From contig NZ_UHCT01000001.1 of assembly GCF_900458435.1 (NCBI RefSeq), positions 2,418,001 to 2,482,000 on the forward strand: a stretch of 64,000 bases of DNA, written 5' to 3'. The position numbers were made by a program, and so were the translations under genes. Shown here in pieces: positions 36,698 to 45,770 of the stretch; position 1 is the stretch's first letter, and the number at the start of each line of letters is the position of its first letter. The notes beneath the pieces were generated by a model, which ran no database searches, was not told the origin of the DNA, and saw only the letters and a program-made list of their open reading frames with translations. The DNA comes from Staphylococcus carnosus (GTDB lineage: Bacteria > Bacillota > Bacilli > Staphylococcales > Staphylococcaceae).

Positions 36698-36790
36698 AAA
36701 TTTCGCACTCCCTTTAACAATTTCTATAAATTCAATATATCTAGTATATTGATAAATAATACTAATGTATAATGGATATTATTAATGAAT

Positions 36791-36809
36791 ACATAAGTTA
36801 TACTTATGT
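36791..36809. promoter_or_regulatory. Likely operator between the MFS and LysR genes
   Basis: ACATAAGTTATACTTATGT has an inverted-repeat core (ACATAAGT / ACTTATGT). It lies about 20 bases in front of the LysR gene, in the divergent promoter region where LysR proteins bind. Confidence 0.45.
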
Positions 36810-36827
36810 AATGAGAGGATTAATCTA

Positions 36828-37736
36828 TTGAACTTTATTCAACTTCACCATATAAAAACCATTCATGAAACTGGCTCTATTACTAAAGCAGCTCATATTC
36901 TGCACATTACACAATCTGCACTCAGCCAATCAATTTTAAATTTAGAGACAGAGTTAAACATCCAATTATTCAAACGCCAAAAAAGCGGCACAACTTTAAC
37001 CGAACAAGGCCATCAAATTTTTCCAATTATGATGGACCTAATCGACCAAGAATCTTTACTATATGACAAAATTCAATCATTAAATGCTGAAATGGAAGGT
37101 TCATTGTCCATTGCAACCATCCCTAGTTTATTTATGACAATTGTTCCAAGTGTATTGTCATCCTTTAAAAAGGACAACCCGAATATCGATGTCCAAATTA
37201 TAGAAGCAGAAAATAACGAAATTAAACAACTCGTTTCAAGCGGCGAAGTAGATATCGGTTTATATACTATCTTAAATGAAGACGACTTAGATGTAACAGG
37301 TGCACAATATACACCATTGTTTTCTAGTGCATTTACAGCGATTGTACCTAAAGATTCTAAACTCGCTTATTTAAAAAACTTATCTTTAGAAGATATCAAA
37401 GCTTTTCCTTTTATATTGTATGATCGTAATTTTTATAAAAAGAATATCCAGAAATTCGAAGCTGCTAATGGCCCTATTAATCTGCTATTCTCTACAGATA
37501 ATGTGGGTGTATTATTCAATTCTGTTGCTGAAGGACTTGGAATCAGTATTTTATCTGACTTAATGGTACAAAATACTCCCTTTTACCAACGCAGTATGAT
37601 AAAAACCGTACCGATTGGCGCACCTTTCAATCAAATGATTGAATTTGGTGTGCTTCACATGAAACACTCCGATAAAGAAAAATTGATTGGGGAATTTAAG
37701 AACTATCTTGCAGAAGCTGCAGACAAATTAGTGTAA
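36828..37736 (+). CDS. LysR family transcriptional regulator
   Basis: This 302-residue protein has an N-terminal winged helix-turn-helix (ETGSITKAAHILHITQSALS) and a LysR substrate-binding domain (LSIATIPSLFMTIVPSVLSS). The effector is unknown. It is divergent from the MFS transporter gene. The 130-base intergenic region is AT-rich and contains the near-palindrome ACATAAGTTATACTTATGT (about 36791-36809), a plausible operator. SD GAGAGGA precedes the TTG start at 36828. Confidence 0.92.
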   Translation: MNFIQLHHIKTIHETGSITKAAHILHITQSALSQSILNLETELNIQLFKRQKSGTTLTEQGHQIFPIMMDLIDQESLLYDKIQSLNAEMEGSLSIATIPSLFMTIVPSVLSSFKKDNPNIDVQIIEAENNEIKQLVSSGEVDIGLYTILNEDDLDVTGAQYTPLFSSAFTAIVPKDSKLAYLKNLSLEDIKAFPFILYDRNFYKKNIQKFEAANGPINLLFSTDNVGVLFNSVAEGLGISILSDLMVQNTPFYQRSMIKTVPIGAPFNQMIEFGVLHMKHSDKEKLIGEFKNYLAEAADKLV

Positions 37737-37795
37737 GTATCCTGACCTTGCAGTTGTTTCTTAAAGAGTCTATCAACTTTTAGTATATAAAGGAA

Positions 37796-37836
37796 AAACA
37801 GGAAATTGAAGGTTGCGCTCCCTCAATTTCCTGTTT
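37796..37836 (+). terminator. Terminator after the LysR gene
   Basis: AAACAGGAAATTGA and its complement enclose a 13-base loop, followed by GTTTGTTTTTA. It may also act on the SRP RNA transcript coming from the right. Confidence 0.85.
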
Positions 37837-37861
37837 GTTTTTATGTATTAAAATGAATATA

Positions 37862-38140
37862 AAAATACCGCACAACTTTGCTTCGAATGTGTATCATGAA
37901 CGTTACCAAAGTCGACAGCTAAATCTCGGCTACCCTACGGCACATATGAGAATCCACTTAATGCTGCTTCCGTCAGGACCTGACATGATTCATGGGTTCA
38001 TATTGCATAGGACCGAAATCTTCAAACACCTCGTGCTTTGGGCAGACTTCACAAGTACACACCCTAGGCAAAGTATTCAGTCTCGCATAAGCGGATTTCG
38101 AGAATAGGGAACCGCTACCTCCCCACCTAGCACGGCAAGA
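37862..38140 (-). ncRNA. scr: Signal recognition particle RNA, large Bacillus type
   Basis: The minus strand begins TCTTGCCGTGCTAGGTGGGG and carries the conserved SRP helix 8 tetraloop region GGTCCTGACGGAAGCAGCAT. It ends with a stem partner GTTGTGCGGTATTTTT. The length of about 275 nt with an Alu domain is typical for Firmicutes. It binds Ffh to target membrane proteins. The 3' end is estimated from the T-run. A promoter lies directly upstream. Confidence 0.95.
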
Positions 38141-38143
38141 TAT

Positions 38144-38173
38144 ATCATACTATATTTAAAGGTCGTAATGCAA
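38144..38173 (-). promoter_or_regulatory. Promoter of the SRP RNA
   Basis: TTGCAT, an 18-base spacer and TATGAT on the minus strand end four bases before the RNA's 5' end. Confidence 0.7.
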
Positions 38174-38248
38174 GCTTTAACAATTTGTAAATTTCTTGAA
38201 GTTTAAGTTCTTTCAATTAAAAAGAAAATTTGAAGATTCAACCGACAT

Positions 38249-38920
38249 TTAAGATTTTCCATGGACAATTTTTTGGTAAGCATATTTAGAATAAATAAAC
38301 GGAGCTGCCCCACCCACTAACGCAAATACAAGTAATGCTGTTACACTATTAATTACTTGCAACAACGCCAAAACAAGCAAGACAAAGCCTGTCGCAATAA
38401 ATAACCGTGAAACAAACCGATGTGTTCTTTTCCACACCGCTTCATTTGCGCTTGTCCACTGATTACGAATACCAATATTCTTAGAATTTACCGGAATAAT
38501 TTGCAAGTAATTACCCCACAAAATTAATAAGAAACTAAGGATTAATATCCCAATAAAATTATTTATAATATTATATCCCTGCGCATGAAAAATCATTAAT
38601 AAACTTATAAGGTATATAAAACTTTGTGCCATAGGATTCCAAAAAGCCGTATTAAAACTGACATTTCCTAATTTCTTATGTTGCTTATCACGTTGGGCTT
38701 TTCTTTTGATTACAATATAACTCACTATCATAACCAACATTATTACAATAGGTGCAGTAACCTTATTCAGATATAAATCCAATTGATTCTGATTATCGTA
38801 ATGCAACGGTATTGTCCAAGGTAGAAATGGAATAAAAACTACCCAAGTAATCGCTGTTAACACTATGGCAACTATACTAAAACGGTCAAACTTTTTTGTT
38901 CCAACTTCAACTTCTGACAT
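38249..38920 (-). CDS. SdpI/DUF1648 family membrane protein
   Basis: The 223-residue protein starts at the ATG at 38920 (MSEVEVGTKKFDR), with SD AAGGGG. Its first helix region is followed by IPLHYDNQNQLDLYLNK, the DUF1648 hallmark, then several helices and the SdpI-type segment GIRNQWTSANEAVWKRTHRF. In B. subtilis SdpI is the immunity protein against the SdpC toxin and sequesters its own repressor SdpR. The gene lies 13 bases after an ArsR-type repressor gene, the same order. No sdpC is visible nearby. Confidence 0.88.
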   Translation of the reverse strand: MSEVEVGTKKFDRFSIVAIVLTAITWVVFIPFLPWTIPLHYDNQNQLDLYLNKVTAPIVIMLVMIVSYIVIKRKAQRDKQHKKLGNVSFNTAFWNPMAQSFIYLISLLMIFHAQGYNIINNFIGILILSFLLILWGNYLQIIPVNSKNIGIRNQWTSANEAVWKRTHRFVSRLFIATGFVLLVLALLQVINSVTALLVFALVGGAAPFIYSKYAYQKIVHGKS

Positions 38921-38933
38921 TTCAAACCCCTTC

Positions 38934-39191
38934 CTAATCTTGTTTAAACTGAACAATCCATTTAATCACTTCTTCAAAAACAGATAAATTCAAGTGATAA
39001 TACAAATATTTTCCTTTTCGCTCCGAGTAAATTAAATCATTCAATCTAAGTATTTTAAGATGCTGAGAAACACTCGCTTGACTCATATCGAAATGTTCAG
39101 CAATTTCGCTAGCTGTTAATTTCTGTTCCTTCAACATCTCTAAAATAGATCTCCTAGTCGAATCTGACAGTGCTTTGAAGATATCTTTCAT
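38934..39191 (-). CDS. ArsR family repressor, SdpR-like
   Basis: This 85-residue winged-helix protein starts MKDIFKALSDSTRRSILEML. Its recognition region is LTASEIAEHFDMSQASVSQH, followed by KILRLNDLIYSERKGKYLYY. It has no CxC metal site, so it is not a metal sensor of the ArsR/SmtB kind. This agrees with the SdpR/autorepressor type controlled by membrane sequestration. The start at 39191 follows AGGAAA. A perfect inverted repeat overlaps its own promoter. Confidence 0.9.
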   Translation of the reverse strand: MKDIFKALSDSTRRSILEMLKEQKLTASEIAEHFDMSQASVSQHLKILRLNDLIYSERKGKYLYYHLNLSVFEEVIKWIVQFKQD

Positions 39192-39214
39192 TAAATTTCC
39201 TGCCTTCATTTAAT

Positions 39215-39262
39215 CATTTAAGAATATACTTAAATGTTAGCAGTGAAAAATTATGATGTCAA
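39215..39262 (-). promoter_or_regulatory. Promoter and operator of the sdpRI-like operon
   Basis: On the minus strand TTGACA (39262-39257), 17 bases and TAACAT (39239-39234). The perfect inverted repeat CATTTAAG-N6-CTTAAATG (39215-39236) overlaps the -10 and the start site, the expected place for an autorepressor. Confidence 0.7.
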
Positions 39263-39289
39263 AGTTAATAAGCAATCACATTTCCAAAA

Positions 39290-39329
39290 GAAAAAAAGAC
39301 CAACTCATGAATCTTTCCACATGAGTTAG
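39290..39329 (-). terminator. Terminator after treR
   Basis: AACTCATG and CATGAGTT enclose a ten-base loop and are followed by seven T on the minus strand. Confidence 0.85.
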
Positions 39330-39338
39330 CCTTTCACC

Positions 39339-40070
39339 TTATCTTCTTGAAAAATCTATAAACCTGAAGTCTGTCGCAATGTGTTTCGCAACATTATATT
39401 GAAACTTTGTCATATCTCTTAAATGTACAACACCTCGAACAGTAGCGGTATAAGGCGGGTTAATAGTTCCGAAAGCTGCATACTCTTGTTCTGTAAATGG
39501 TTCAAAAGTAATGGCTTTACGTGAGTAACTGATATCTAAACCTAATTCTTGTTCAATATAATCATATAAAGAATCAGACACAATATCCTCGGTTAAATTC
39601 GGAACAACGGTTTCTACCAAATAATCTTCATCAATGATTTTTACACGTCCATCCGCTTTACGATAACGTATTAAATGCCATAGCTTATCTTCACTCTTCA
39701 GATTTAATGCTTCTTTTACTTTAGGGACTGCTCCAGCATTTTCTTTTGCTAAAAGCTTCACTTCTGTTTCCAATTCAACCCCTAATCTTTCTTGCACTTC
39801 TTTAAAGCTGGTTAATTTTGAAAAAGGAAATTCTGTAACACCTTGATAAATTACAATAGAACCTTTTCCTCTTATTTTCTGGATCATACCTTCACCGACA
39901 AGCAAATTGAGCGCACGGCGTACTGTTTCACGTGAAGCTTTGTAAGTCGCTACCAAGTCATTTTCAGATGGCAGTTGTTCCCCATATCCAATTTCTTCAT
40001 TTAAAATATTTGCTTTTAAATCATCATATATTTTAGTGAACTTTTTAGGTTTTGTTATCATTGTATCCAC
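39339..40070 (-). CDS. treR: Trehalose operon repressor, GntR family
   Basis: This 243-residue protein has an N-terminal winged helix (GEQLPSENDLVATYKASRET, then RRALNLLVGEG) and a UTRA effector domain that senses trehalose 6-phosphate. It is the last gene of treP-treC-treR and lies 17 bases after treC. Its operator overlaps the treP promoter. The first codons (MDTMITKPKKF) allow a start at either of two ATGs three codons apart. Confidence 0.94.
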   Translation of the reverse strand: MDTMITKPKKFTKIYDDLKANILNEEIGYGEQLPSENDLVATYKASRETVRRALNLLVGEGMIQKIRGKGSIVIYQGVTEFPFSKLTSFKEVQERLGVELETEVKLLAKENAGAVPKVKEALNLKSEDKLWHLIRYRKADGRVKIIDEDYLVETVVPNLTEDIVSDSLYDYIEQELGLDISYSRKAITFEPFTEQEYAAFGTINPPYTATVRGVVHLRDMTKFQYNVAKHIATDFRFIDFSRR

Positions 40071-40087
40071 TCAATTCCTTACTTAAA

Positions 40088-41725
40088 TTACTGTTCGATG
40101 ACAATTGCCCCATAGCCTTCGATTTCTCCATTATTGATAGTACCTCGTTCTAGAATGACTTCGCCATCTGTATCTAAATCTTCTGGTACCATCACCGCTT
40201 CTTTACTGAAGTTAGCTATGACTAACCATTTTTTACCTTCATAACTGCGTTGGTATATCATTAAATTAGGGTCATCCATATATAGCGGCAAAATATCACC
40301 ATAGGTAATAATATCATGTTCATGACGCAATCGAATTAATTCACGATATGTTTGTAAAATTGAATGTTCATTCTCAACTTCATCTTCTACATTGATATGT
40401 TGATAATTACTTGGGATATCAATCCAAGGTGTGCCGCTTGTAAACCCAGCATTTTCACCTGCTGTCCATTGCATAGGTGTACGAGAGTTGTCACGAGATT
40501 TCTGGTCTAAAATCTGCATAATTTCTTTATCCGCATAACCTTGTGCTTTCAAATTATCATAAGCATTCAATGATTCTACATCTCGATATTGATTGATGCT
40601 TGTGAAGTGCGGATTAGTCATACCTATTTCCTCACCTTGATAAATATAAGGTGTGCCTTGCAGTAAGTGTAAAGCTACTGCTAACATTTTTGCACTCTTT
40701 TGACGTAATGCTTCTGTTGAGTCATCTCCAAAACGAGATACAACACGAGGCTGATCATGATTACACCAGAAAATCGCATTCCAACCATTACCATCATGAA
40801 TACCAATCTGCCATTCCATCAAAATGCGTTTTAATTCAATAAAATCAAAATCCGCATATGTCCATTTTTCACCATCTGCATAATCAACTTTTAAATGATG
40901 GAAATTGAACACACTACTCAATTCTTCACGTTCTGGATTTGTATATTTAATACAATTGTCAATCGTTGTAGAAGACATTTCACCGACTGTCATCAAATCT
41001 TTATTACCAAAAGTATTGCGGTTCATTTCATGAATAAATTCATGAACACGTGGTCCATCTGTGTAAAATTCTTTGCCGATTTTATCAGAATCACGAAATT
41101 CTCCTTTTGAAATAAGGTTGATGACATCAAAACGAAAACCATCTACACCAAAGTCAATCCAATAATTAATCATGTCGTAAAGTGCTTCTCTTACTTTAGG
41201 ATTTTCCCAATTTAAATCTGCTTGCGTCACATCAAAAAGATGCAAATAATACTCATCGCTTTTTTCATCATACTTCCATGCATTGCCACCGAATTTCGAT
41301 TCCCAATTTGTAGGTGGTACACCTTCTTTTGCTGATTTACGGAAAAAGTAATAATCACGATAAGGATTATCTGGCTCAGAAATAGCTGCTTTAAACCACT
41401 CATGTTCTGTTGATGTGTGATTGATAACAATATCCATCATCACTTTCAAATTATGCTGATGCGCTTCATCTAAAAGTTGCTTCAATTCTTCTTTCGTACC
41501 AAAATCTTCATTAATACTCAAATAATCACTGATATCATATCCATTATCATTCATAGGAGATTGATATACAGGTGTTAACCAAAGATAGCCCACACCTAGA
41601 TATTCAAGATAATCCATTTTCTCAATAATTCCATTTAAGTCTCCTACTCCATTACCTGTTGTATCGTTAAATGACTTTGGATAGATTTGATAAACTACCG
41701 ATTTTCTCCAATCATTTTGTTGCAT
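40088..41725 (-). CDS. treC: Alpha,alpha-phosphotrehalase
   Basis: This 545-residue GH13 enzyme splits imported trehalose 6-phosphate into glucose and glucose 6-phosphate. It has YQIYPKSFNDTTGNGVGDLN, DIVINHTSTEH, the nucleophile in DGFRFDVINLI, the acid/base glutamate in TVGEMSST and the third carboxylate in WCNHDQPRVVSRFG. Position between treP and treR fixes the substrate. A terminator-like hairpin lies in front of it, so its expression may be lower than that of treP. Confidence 0.95.
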   Translation of the reverse strand: MQQNDWRKSVVYQIYPKSFNDTTGNGVGDLNGIIEKMDYLEYLGVGYLWLTPVYQSPMNDNGYDISDYLSINEDFGTKEELKQLLDEAHQHNLKVMMDIVINHTSTEHEWFKAAISEPDNPYRDYYFFRKSAKEGVPPTNWESKFGGNAWKYDEKSDEYYLHLFDVTQADLNWENPKVREALYDMINYWIDFGVDGFRFDVINLISKGEFRDSDKIGKEFYTDGPRVHEFIHEMNRNTFGNKDLMTVGEMSSTTIDNCIKYTNPEREELSSVFNFHHLKVDYADGEKWTYADFDFIELKRILMEWQIGIHDGNGWNAIFWCNHDQPRVVSRFGDDSTEALRQKSAKMLAVALHLLQGTPYIYQGEEIGMTNPHFTSINQYRDVESLNAYDNLKAQGYADKEIMQILDQKSRDNSRTPMQWTAGENAGFTSGTPWIDIPSNYQHINVEDEVENEHSILQTYRELIRLRHEHDIITYGDILPLYMDDPNLMIYQRSYEGKKWLVIANFSKEAVMVPEDLDTDGEVILERGTINNGEIEGYGAIVIEQ

Positions 41726-41757
41726 AGTATGACCACCTTTTCTTCTCTCTTTATAAA

Positions 41758-41791
41758 AAAACAGAACATCTGAAAAATGATGTTCTGTTTT
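41758..41791 (-). terminator. Hairpin terminator between treP and treC
   Basis: AAAACAGAACATC and its complement form a 13-bp stem with an eight-base loop, followed by T-rich sequence on the minus strand. Read-through would set the treP:treC ratio. Confidence 0.75.
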
Positions 41792-41860
41792 ACAATCTTT
41801 TCAAAATCATTTGGCCTACGCTCAAATGTACTTTTATTTCTACTTTAACGTTTTTATTAC

Positions 41861-43288
41861 TTAATCGACCATTTCTTTTGCTTTGTTTTTAGCGAACTTA
41901 GAAAAGATAACCGTTAAGACAGCTGGCACGATAACCGCAATGATTGTACAAATTGCATATACCATCCAATATTCTTTCTGGATAGAAATGATAGCCGGCA
42001 CACCGCCAACGCCTACATTTCCTAGTACTTTACTTGCACCGATTATACTTCCTAAAACACATGATGTAAGAATCGCTGCAACAAATGGATATTTCAATGG
42101 GATATTTACCCCAAACATAGCCGGTTCAGTTACACCAAGTAAGCCTGAAATACCTGAAGTTAATGCTAAGCCTTCTTCTTTTGCCATTTTACGACGTTTA
42201 TATACGAACCATGCACCAAACGCTGCTGAACCTTGGCAAATATTTGAAATTGCTAGGATTGGCCATAAGTAAGTTCCTTTTAAGCTGCTTCCCATTAATT
42301 GGAAGTCTACTGCTAAGAACATGTGATGTAAACCAGTGATTACTAATGGAGCATAGAACAATCCGTAGATTGCGCCACCTAACCAGCCTGCGCGGTTGAA
42401 TAAGAATGTTACTACATCAGTAATACCTGTACCGATCCATAATGCAATCGGTCCAATGACTAAGAATGCTAAGAAGCCTGTTACTAATAATGCAATCGGT
42501 CCTCCAACCAGCATTTTGATTGAATCATGAACCACTTTATTTAAGCCCTTCTCAATCTGGGCAAGTACATATGAAGCTAATAATACAGGTAAAACTTGTC
42601 CTAAATAGTTCAATTGTTTAATATCTAGTCCAAAAATATGCCAAACCGGAATTTTTGATCCTTGGTTTAAGTCATATTGCGAAACAAGTTGCGGATGCAT
42701 TAATACAAGCCCTAATACCAAACCAAGTACTGGGTTCCCTCCAAATACGCGCATACTACTCCAACCAATCAAAGCTGGCAAGAAGATGAATGCTGTTGTC
42801 GCAATAACATTCACAATATCTGCAAAGTCATGAATCTGCGGGAATTGTTCAGTTAAAGGTTTCGGTCCGAACAAATCTTTCATTGTTAACAGGTTATAGA
42901 TACCCATTAACAAACCGGCTGTTACGATGGCTGGCAAGATAGGAATAAAAATATCTCCGAGTAATTTAACCAAACGTTGGATTGGATTACCTTTTTTCGC
43001 AGCAGCTGCTTTTACATCATCTTTTGAAGCACCTTCTTTGCCAATATCATCCATGAATTTTTTATATACTTCATCGACTGTCCCAGGGCCGATAACAATT
43101 TGATATTGGTTATCCGCTTTGAATTGTCCTTTAACAAGCGGATTGTCATTTAATTTATCCTTATTTACTTTATCGTCATCTTTTAATACTAAGCGTAATC
43201 GCGTCACACAGTGTGTTGCCGTTTCTACGTTTTCCGCGCCACCGATTGCCTCCACAATCTGTTTAACGTCTTTATCTTTAACAGCCAT
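41861..43288 (-). CDS. treP: Trehalose-specific PTS enzyme IIBC
   Basis: This 475-residue membrane transporter phosphorylates trehalose during uptake. The IIB domain contains the phospho-cysteine in ETATHCVTRLRLVL. The IIC domain follows from about residue 110, with about ten helices and GLLGVTEPAMFGVNIPLKYP. No IIA domain is attached, as in other trehalose permeases that borrow the glucose IIA. The start is the ATG at 43288 (MAVKDKD) behind GGGAGTGAG. Upstream start codons would include the promoter. Confidence 0.95.
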   Translation of the reverse strand: MAVKDKDVKQIVEAIGGAENVETATHCVTRLRLVLKDDDKVNKDKLNDNPLVKGQFKADNQYQIVIGPGTVDEVYKKFMDDIGKEGASKDDVKAAAAKKGNPIQRLVKLLGDIFIPILPAIVTAGLLMGIYNLLTMKDLFGPKPLTEQFPQIHDFADIVNVIATTAFIFLPALIGWSSMRVFGGNPVLGLVLGLVLMHPQLVSQYDLNQGSKIPVWHIFGLDIKQLNYLGQVLPVLLASYVLAQIEKGLNKVVHDSIKMLVGGPIALLVTGFLAFLVIGPIALWIGTGITDVVTFLFNRAGWLGGAIYGLFYAPLVITGLHHMFLAVDFQLMGSSLKGTYLWPILAISNICQGSAAFGAWFVYKRRKMAKEEGLALTSGISGLLGVTEPAMFGVNIPLKYPFVAAILTSCVLGSIIGASKVLGNVGVGGVPAIISIQKEYWMVYAICTIIAVIVPAVLTVIFSKFAKNKAKEMVD

Positions 43289-43321
43289 CCGACTCACTCC
43301 CTTTGTTTTATGTTTGAATCT

Positions 43322-43358
43322 ATTGTACTTGTCTAGACAAGTTATGTAAAGGCTTTCA
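43322..43358 (-). promoter_or_regulatory. treP promoter with TreR operator and cre site
   Basis: On the minus strand TTTACA (43350-43345), 17 bases and TACAAT (43327-43322). The spacer is filled by the perfect palindrome ACTTGTCTAGACAAGT (43327-43342), the expected TreR operator. TGAAAGCCTTTACA (43358-43345) matches the cre consensus at 13 of 14 positions and covers the -35, so CcpA would repress in glucose. Confidence 0.8.
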
Positions 43359-43410
43359 ACGAAAAATAAAAATTGCTCATTCAAAAAAATTCTGCTTTAA
43401 CCTAAAAAAA

Positions 43411-43436
43411 GTGATGGGATTAGCCTTTCCCATCAC
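43411..43436 (-). terminator. Terminator after the VOC gene
   Basis: GTGATGGGA and TCCCATCAC enclose an eight-base loop, followed by seven T on the minus strand. Confidence 0.88.
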
Positions 43437-43447
43437 TTCACACCTTA

Positions 43448-43849
43448 TTATTTTTCTAATTTTTTTCGTTCAATAATTTGGACAAGATTACCGCAAGTAT
43501 CATCAAAAATTGCGAATTTCACACCACTACCGTAATCCATAGGCGCCATTGTAAAACCTACCCCTTGCTCTTTCAATCTTTGGTACTCTGCTTGTACATC
43601 CTCTACATCAAACATCGTACATGGAATACCTTCTTCTTTTAAGCCTTCTTGATATGCTTTGGCTACTGGATGATTATTAGGTTCCAATAATAATTCTGTC
43701 CCGTCCGGGTTTTCTGGAGAAACAACCGTTATCCATCTATATTCGCCAGCAGGTTCGTCTGCTTTCTTTTGAAAACCTAGTATTTCAGTATAAAACTTTA
43801 ACGCTTGATCTTGATTGTCTACAAAGATACTTGCTACTTTAATTTCCAT
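43448..43849 (-). CDS. VOC (glyoxalase/bleomycin-resistance fold) protein
   Basis: This 133-residue protein shows two beta-alpha-beta-beta-beta modules, with the landmarks ASIFVDNQDQALKFYTEILG, GTELLLEPNN and DTCGNLVQIIE. The C-terminal glutamate that usually binds metal is in place. The substrate is unknown. The start at 43849 follows GGAGGG. It is a single-gene unit with its own terminator. Confidence 0.88.
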   Translation of the reverse strand: MEIKVASIFVDNQDQALKFYTEILGFQKKADEPAGEYRWITVVSPENPDGTELLLEPNNHPVAKAYQEGLKEEGIPCTMFDVEDVQAEYQRLKEQGVGFTMAPMDYGSGVKFAIFDDTCGNLVQIIERKKLEK

Positions 43850-43969
43850 GGGAATACCCTCCATTATGTAATAGTTGTTTAATTCCTTATTTCGAACTAT
43901 GGTAAACCTTCATATGAAATACCTCTATTAAATTGAACAACCATTATTTCAGTTATTAAAATACAAATT

Positions 43970-44013
43970 AAAAAGGCAAGCACTCAATACGAAAATTGAA
44001 TGATTGCCTTTTT
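43970..44013 (-). terminator. Terminator after tRNA-Ser
   Basis: AAAAAGGCAA and TTGCCTTTTT with inner pairing (TCATTCAAT/ATTGAGTG) form a long hairpin 31 bases after the tRNA. Confidence 0.85.
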
Positions 44014-44043
44014 ATATCTATTAGTCTTGGATTTCATTTATAA

Positions 44044-44136
44044 TGGCGGAGGAAGAGGGATTCGAACCCCCGCGAGCCGTTAAGCCCCTGTCGGTTTTCA
44101 AGACCGATCCCTTCAGCCGGACTTGGGTATTCCTCC
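44044..44136 (-). tRNA. tRNA-Ser (anticodon UGA)
   Basis: The 93-nt class II tRNA has a long variable arm, acceptor stem GGAGGAA/TTCCTCC, anticodon loop CTTGAAA (anticodon TGA), T-loop GGTTCGAATCC and an encoded CCA end. It is a single gene between gltD and the VOC gene. Confidence 0.95.
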
Positions 44137-44234
44137 AATAAGCACAATAAACATCATATTATACCCCCTTATAAATGTCAATAAATTTTACAAGAAAATT
44201 TTACACAATTCATATTGACAATTTCATATTGCAT

Positions 44235-44262
44235 TAAAATAGAGGGGTGTCTGCCCCCTCTA
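44235..44262 (-). terminator. Terminator after gltD
   Basis: TAGAGGGG and CCCCTCTA with a short loop are followed by TTTTAAT on the minus strand. Confidence 0.8.
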
Positions 44263-44275
44263 TTAGTGTTTTTTA

Positions 44276-45748
44276 TTAACTTAAAACAAGCTGTTTTTGC
44301 AAATATCTGTGAACAGATTTTGCTACGCCTCGACCTTCTTTAATTGCCCACACAACTAAACTTTGTCCGCGACGGGCATCACCTGCTGTAAAAATGTGAG
44401 GCTGATTCGTCGTATAATCAACTTCATTTGCTACAATTTTATTTTGTTCAGTCGGCAAATCAAAGGTATTCGGCACAGTATTTTCAGTACCTATAAACCC
44501 AATTGCCAGTAATATTAAATCAGCTGGCCAGTGTTTTTCAGTATCATCAATTTTAGTACTGCCATCTGGAATTTTTCTCAATGTTTGCGTATAAACACCT
44601 CGAACATTGCCAATGCGATCTACATCATAACGCATCGTTTGCGCGCCATAAGCACGTGGTTCAAAACCAAAGCGCTCTTCCGCTTCTTTATGCGCATAAT
44701 CCATTTTAAATACAGGCATAGACAATGGCCAATACGGATTACCTTCAATTTCATAACGTTCAGGCAGCTTTGTACGATAATTGAACTGTACAACAGTTTT
44801 GCAATTTTCTCGCAATGCAGTTGCTACACAATCAGCCCCTGTATCACCAGAACCTATCACGATAACATTCTTACCTTCTGCACAAATCTCTGCATCTTCC
44901 GGTTTCAATTCTCCATTCGCGATTTGTGTTTGTTCTGTTAAATAATCCATTGCAAAGTGGATACCATATCCCATGCGTCCTTCTAACGGAAGGTCTCTTG
45001 CTTGTTGTGAACCGGTACAAACGATGATGGCATCATATTCAGATTCAAGCGCCTCTTTTGAGATATCTTTTCCAATCTCTGTATTTGTAACAAAACGGAT
45101 GCCCGCTTCTTCCATCAATCGAATACGTCGTCGGACCACTTCTTTATCCAATTTCATATTAGGAATGCCGTACATTAATAATCCGCCTGCTTCACGTGCC
45201 CGTTCATAAACGGTCACCTCATACCCCTTTGCATTCAATTCATCAGCTGCCGTTAAACCTGCTGGACCGCTGCCGACAATCGCAACACGTTGTGCTATGC
45301 GTTGTGAAGGAACACGCGGTTCTACCCATCCATTTTCAAATGCTTCGTCTATTATAGTACGCTCAATACCTTTAATGGCCACTGGATCTCGATTGATATT
45401 CATCACACAAGATTGTTCGCAAGGTGCTGGACAAACACTTCCTGTAAAATCAGGGAAGTTATTTGTTTCTGAAAGCCGCTCATACGCCGCTTTATAATCT
45501 TGATGATAAACAAGGTCATTCCATTCCGGTATATAATTTCCAATTGGACATCCTACTGTATCACGTTCAACCAGCTGTCCTGTTTGACAAAATGGAGTAC
45601 CACAGTCCATACATCTCGCACCTTGCAGCGCAGCATCTTCTTTAGAGAAACATTGTTGGAATGCTACATGACTCGTTAAACGTTCTGCTAACGAAAGCTC
45701 AGGCAGTGCTTGTCTGTCATATTTCATAAAACCTTTAAATTCTCCCAT
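44276..45748 (-). CDS. gltD: Glutamate synthase (NADPH) small subunit
   Basis: This 490-residue flavoprotein passes electrons from NADPH through FAD and two 4Fe-4S clusters to GltB. The N-terminal cysteines lie in CMDCGTPFCQTG and CPAPCEQSCVMN. The FAD site is VAIVGSGPAGLTAADEL and the NADPH site NVIVIGSGDTGADCVATA. The C-terminal GDARRGQSLVVWAIKEGR closes the FAD fold. It follows gltB by 22 bases with a good SD (AGGAAGGAGTG). Confidence 0.97.
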   Translation of the reverse strand: MGEFKGFMKYDRQALPELSLAERLTSHVAFQQCFSKEDAALQGARCMDCGTPFCQTGQLVERDTVGCPIGNYIPEWNDLVYHQDYKAAYERLSETNNFPDFTGSVCPAPCEQSCVMNINRDPVAIKGIERTIIDEAFENGWVEPRVPSQRIAQRVAIVGSGPAGLTAADELNAKGYEVTVYERAREAGGLLMYGIPNMKLDKEVVRRRIRLMEEAGIRFVTNTEIGKDISKEALESEYDAIIVCTGSQQARDLPLEGRMGYGIHFAMDYLTEQTQIANGELKPEDAEICAEGKNVIVIGSGDTGADCVATALRENCKTVVQFNYRTKLPERYEIEGNPYWPLSMPVFKMDYAHKEAEERFGFEPRAYGAQTMRYDVDRIGNVRGVYTQTLRKIPDGSTKIDDTEKHWPADLILLAIGFIGTENTVPNTFDLPTEQNKIVANEVDYTTNQPHIFTAGDARRGQSLVVWAIKEGRGVAKSVHRYLQKQLVLS

Positions 45749-45770
45749 TTAAAACACTCCTTCCTTTCCG

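Noticed and set aside
37835..38107. 90-codon frame on the plus strand
   Set aside because: It is antisense to the SRP RNA, whose conserved tetraloop region and ends are clear.
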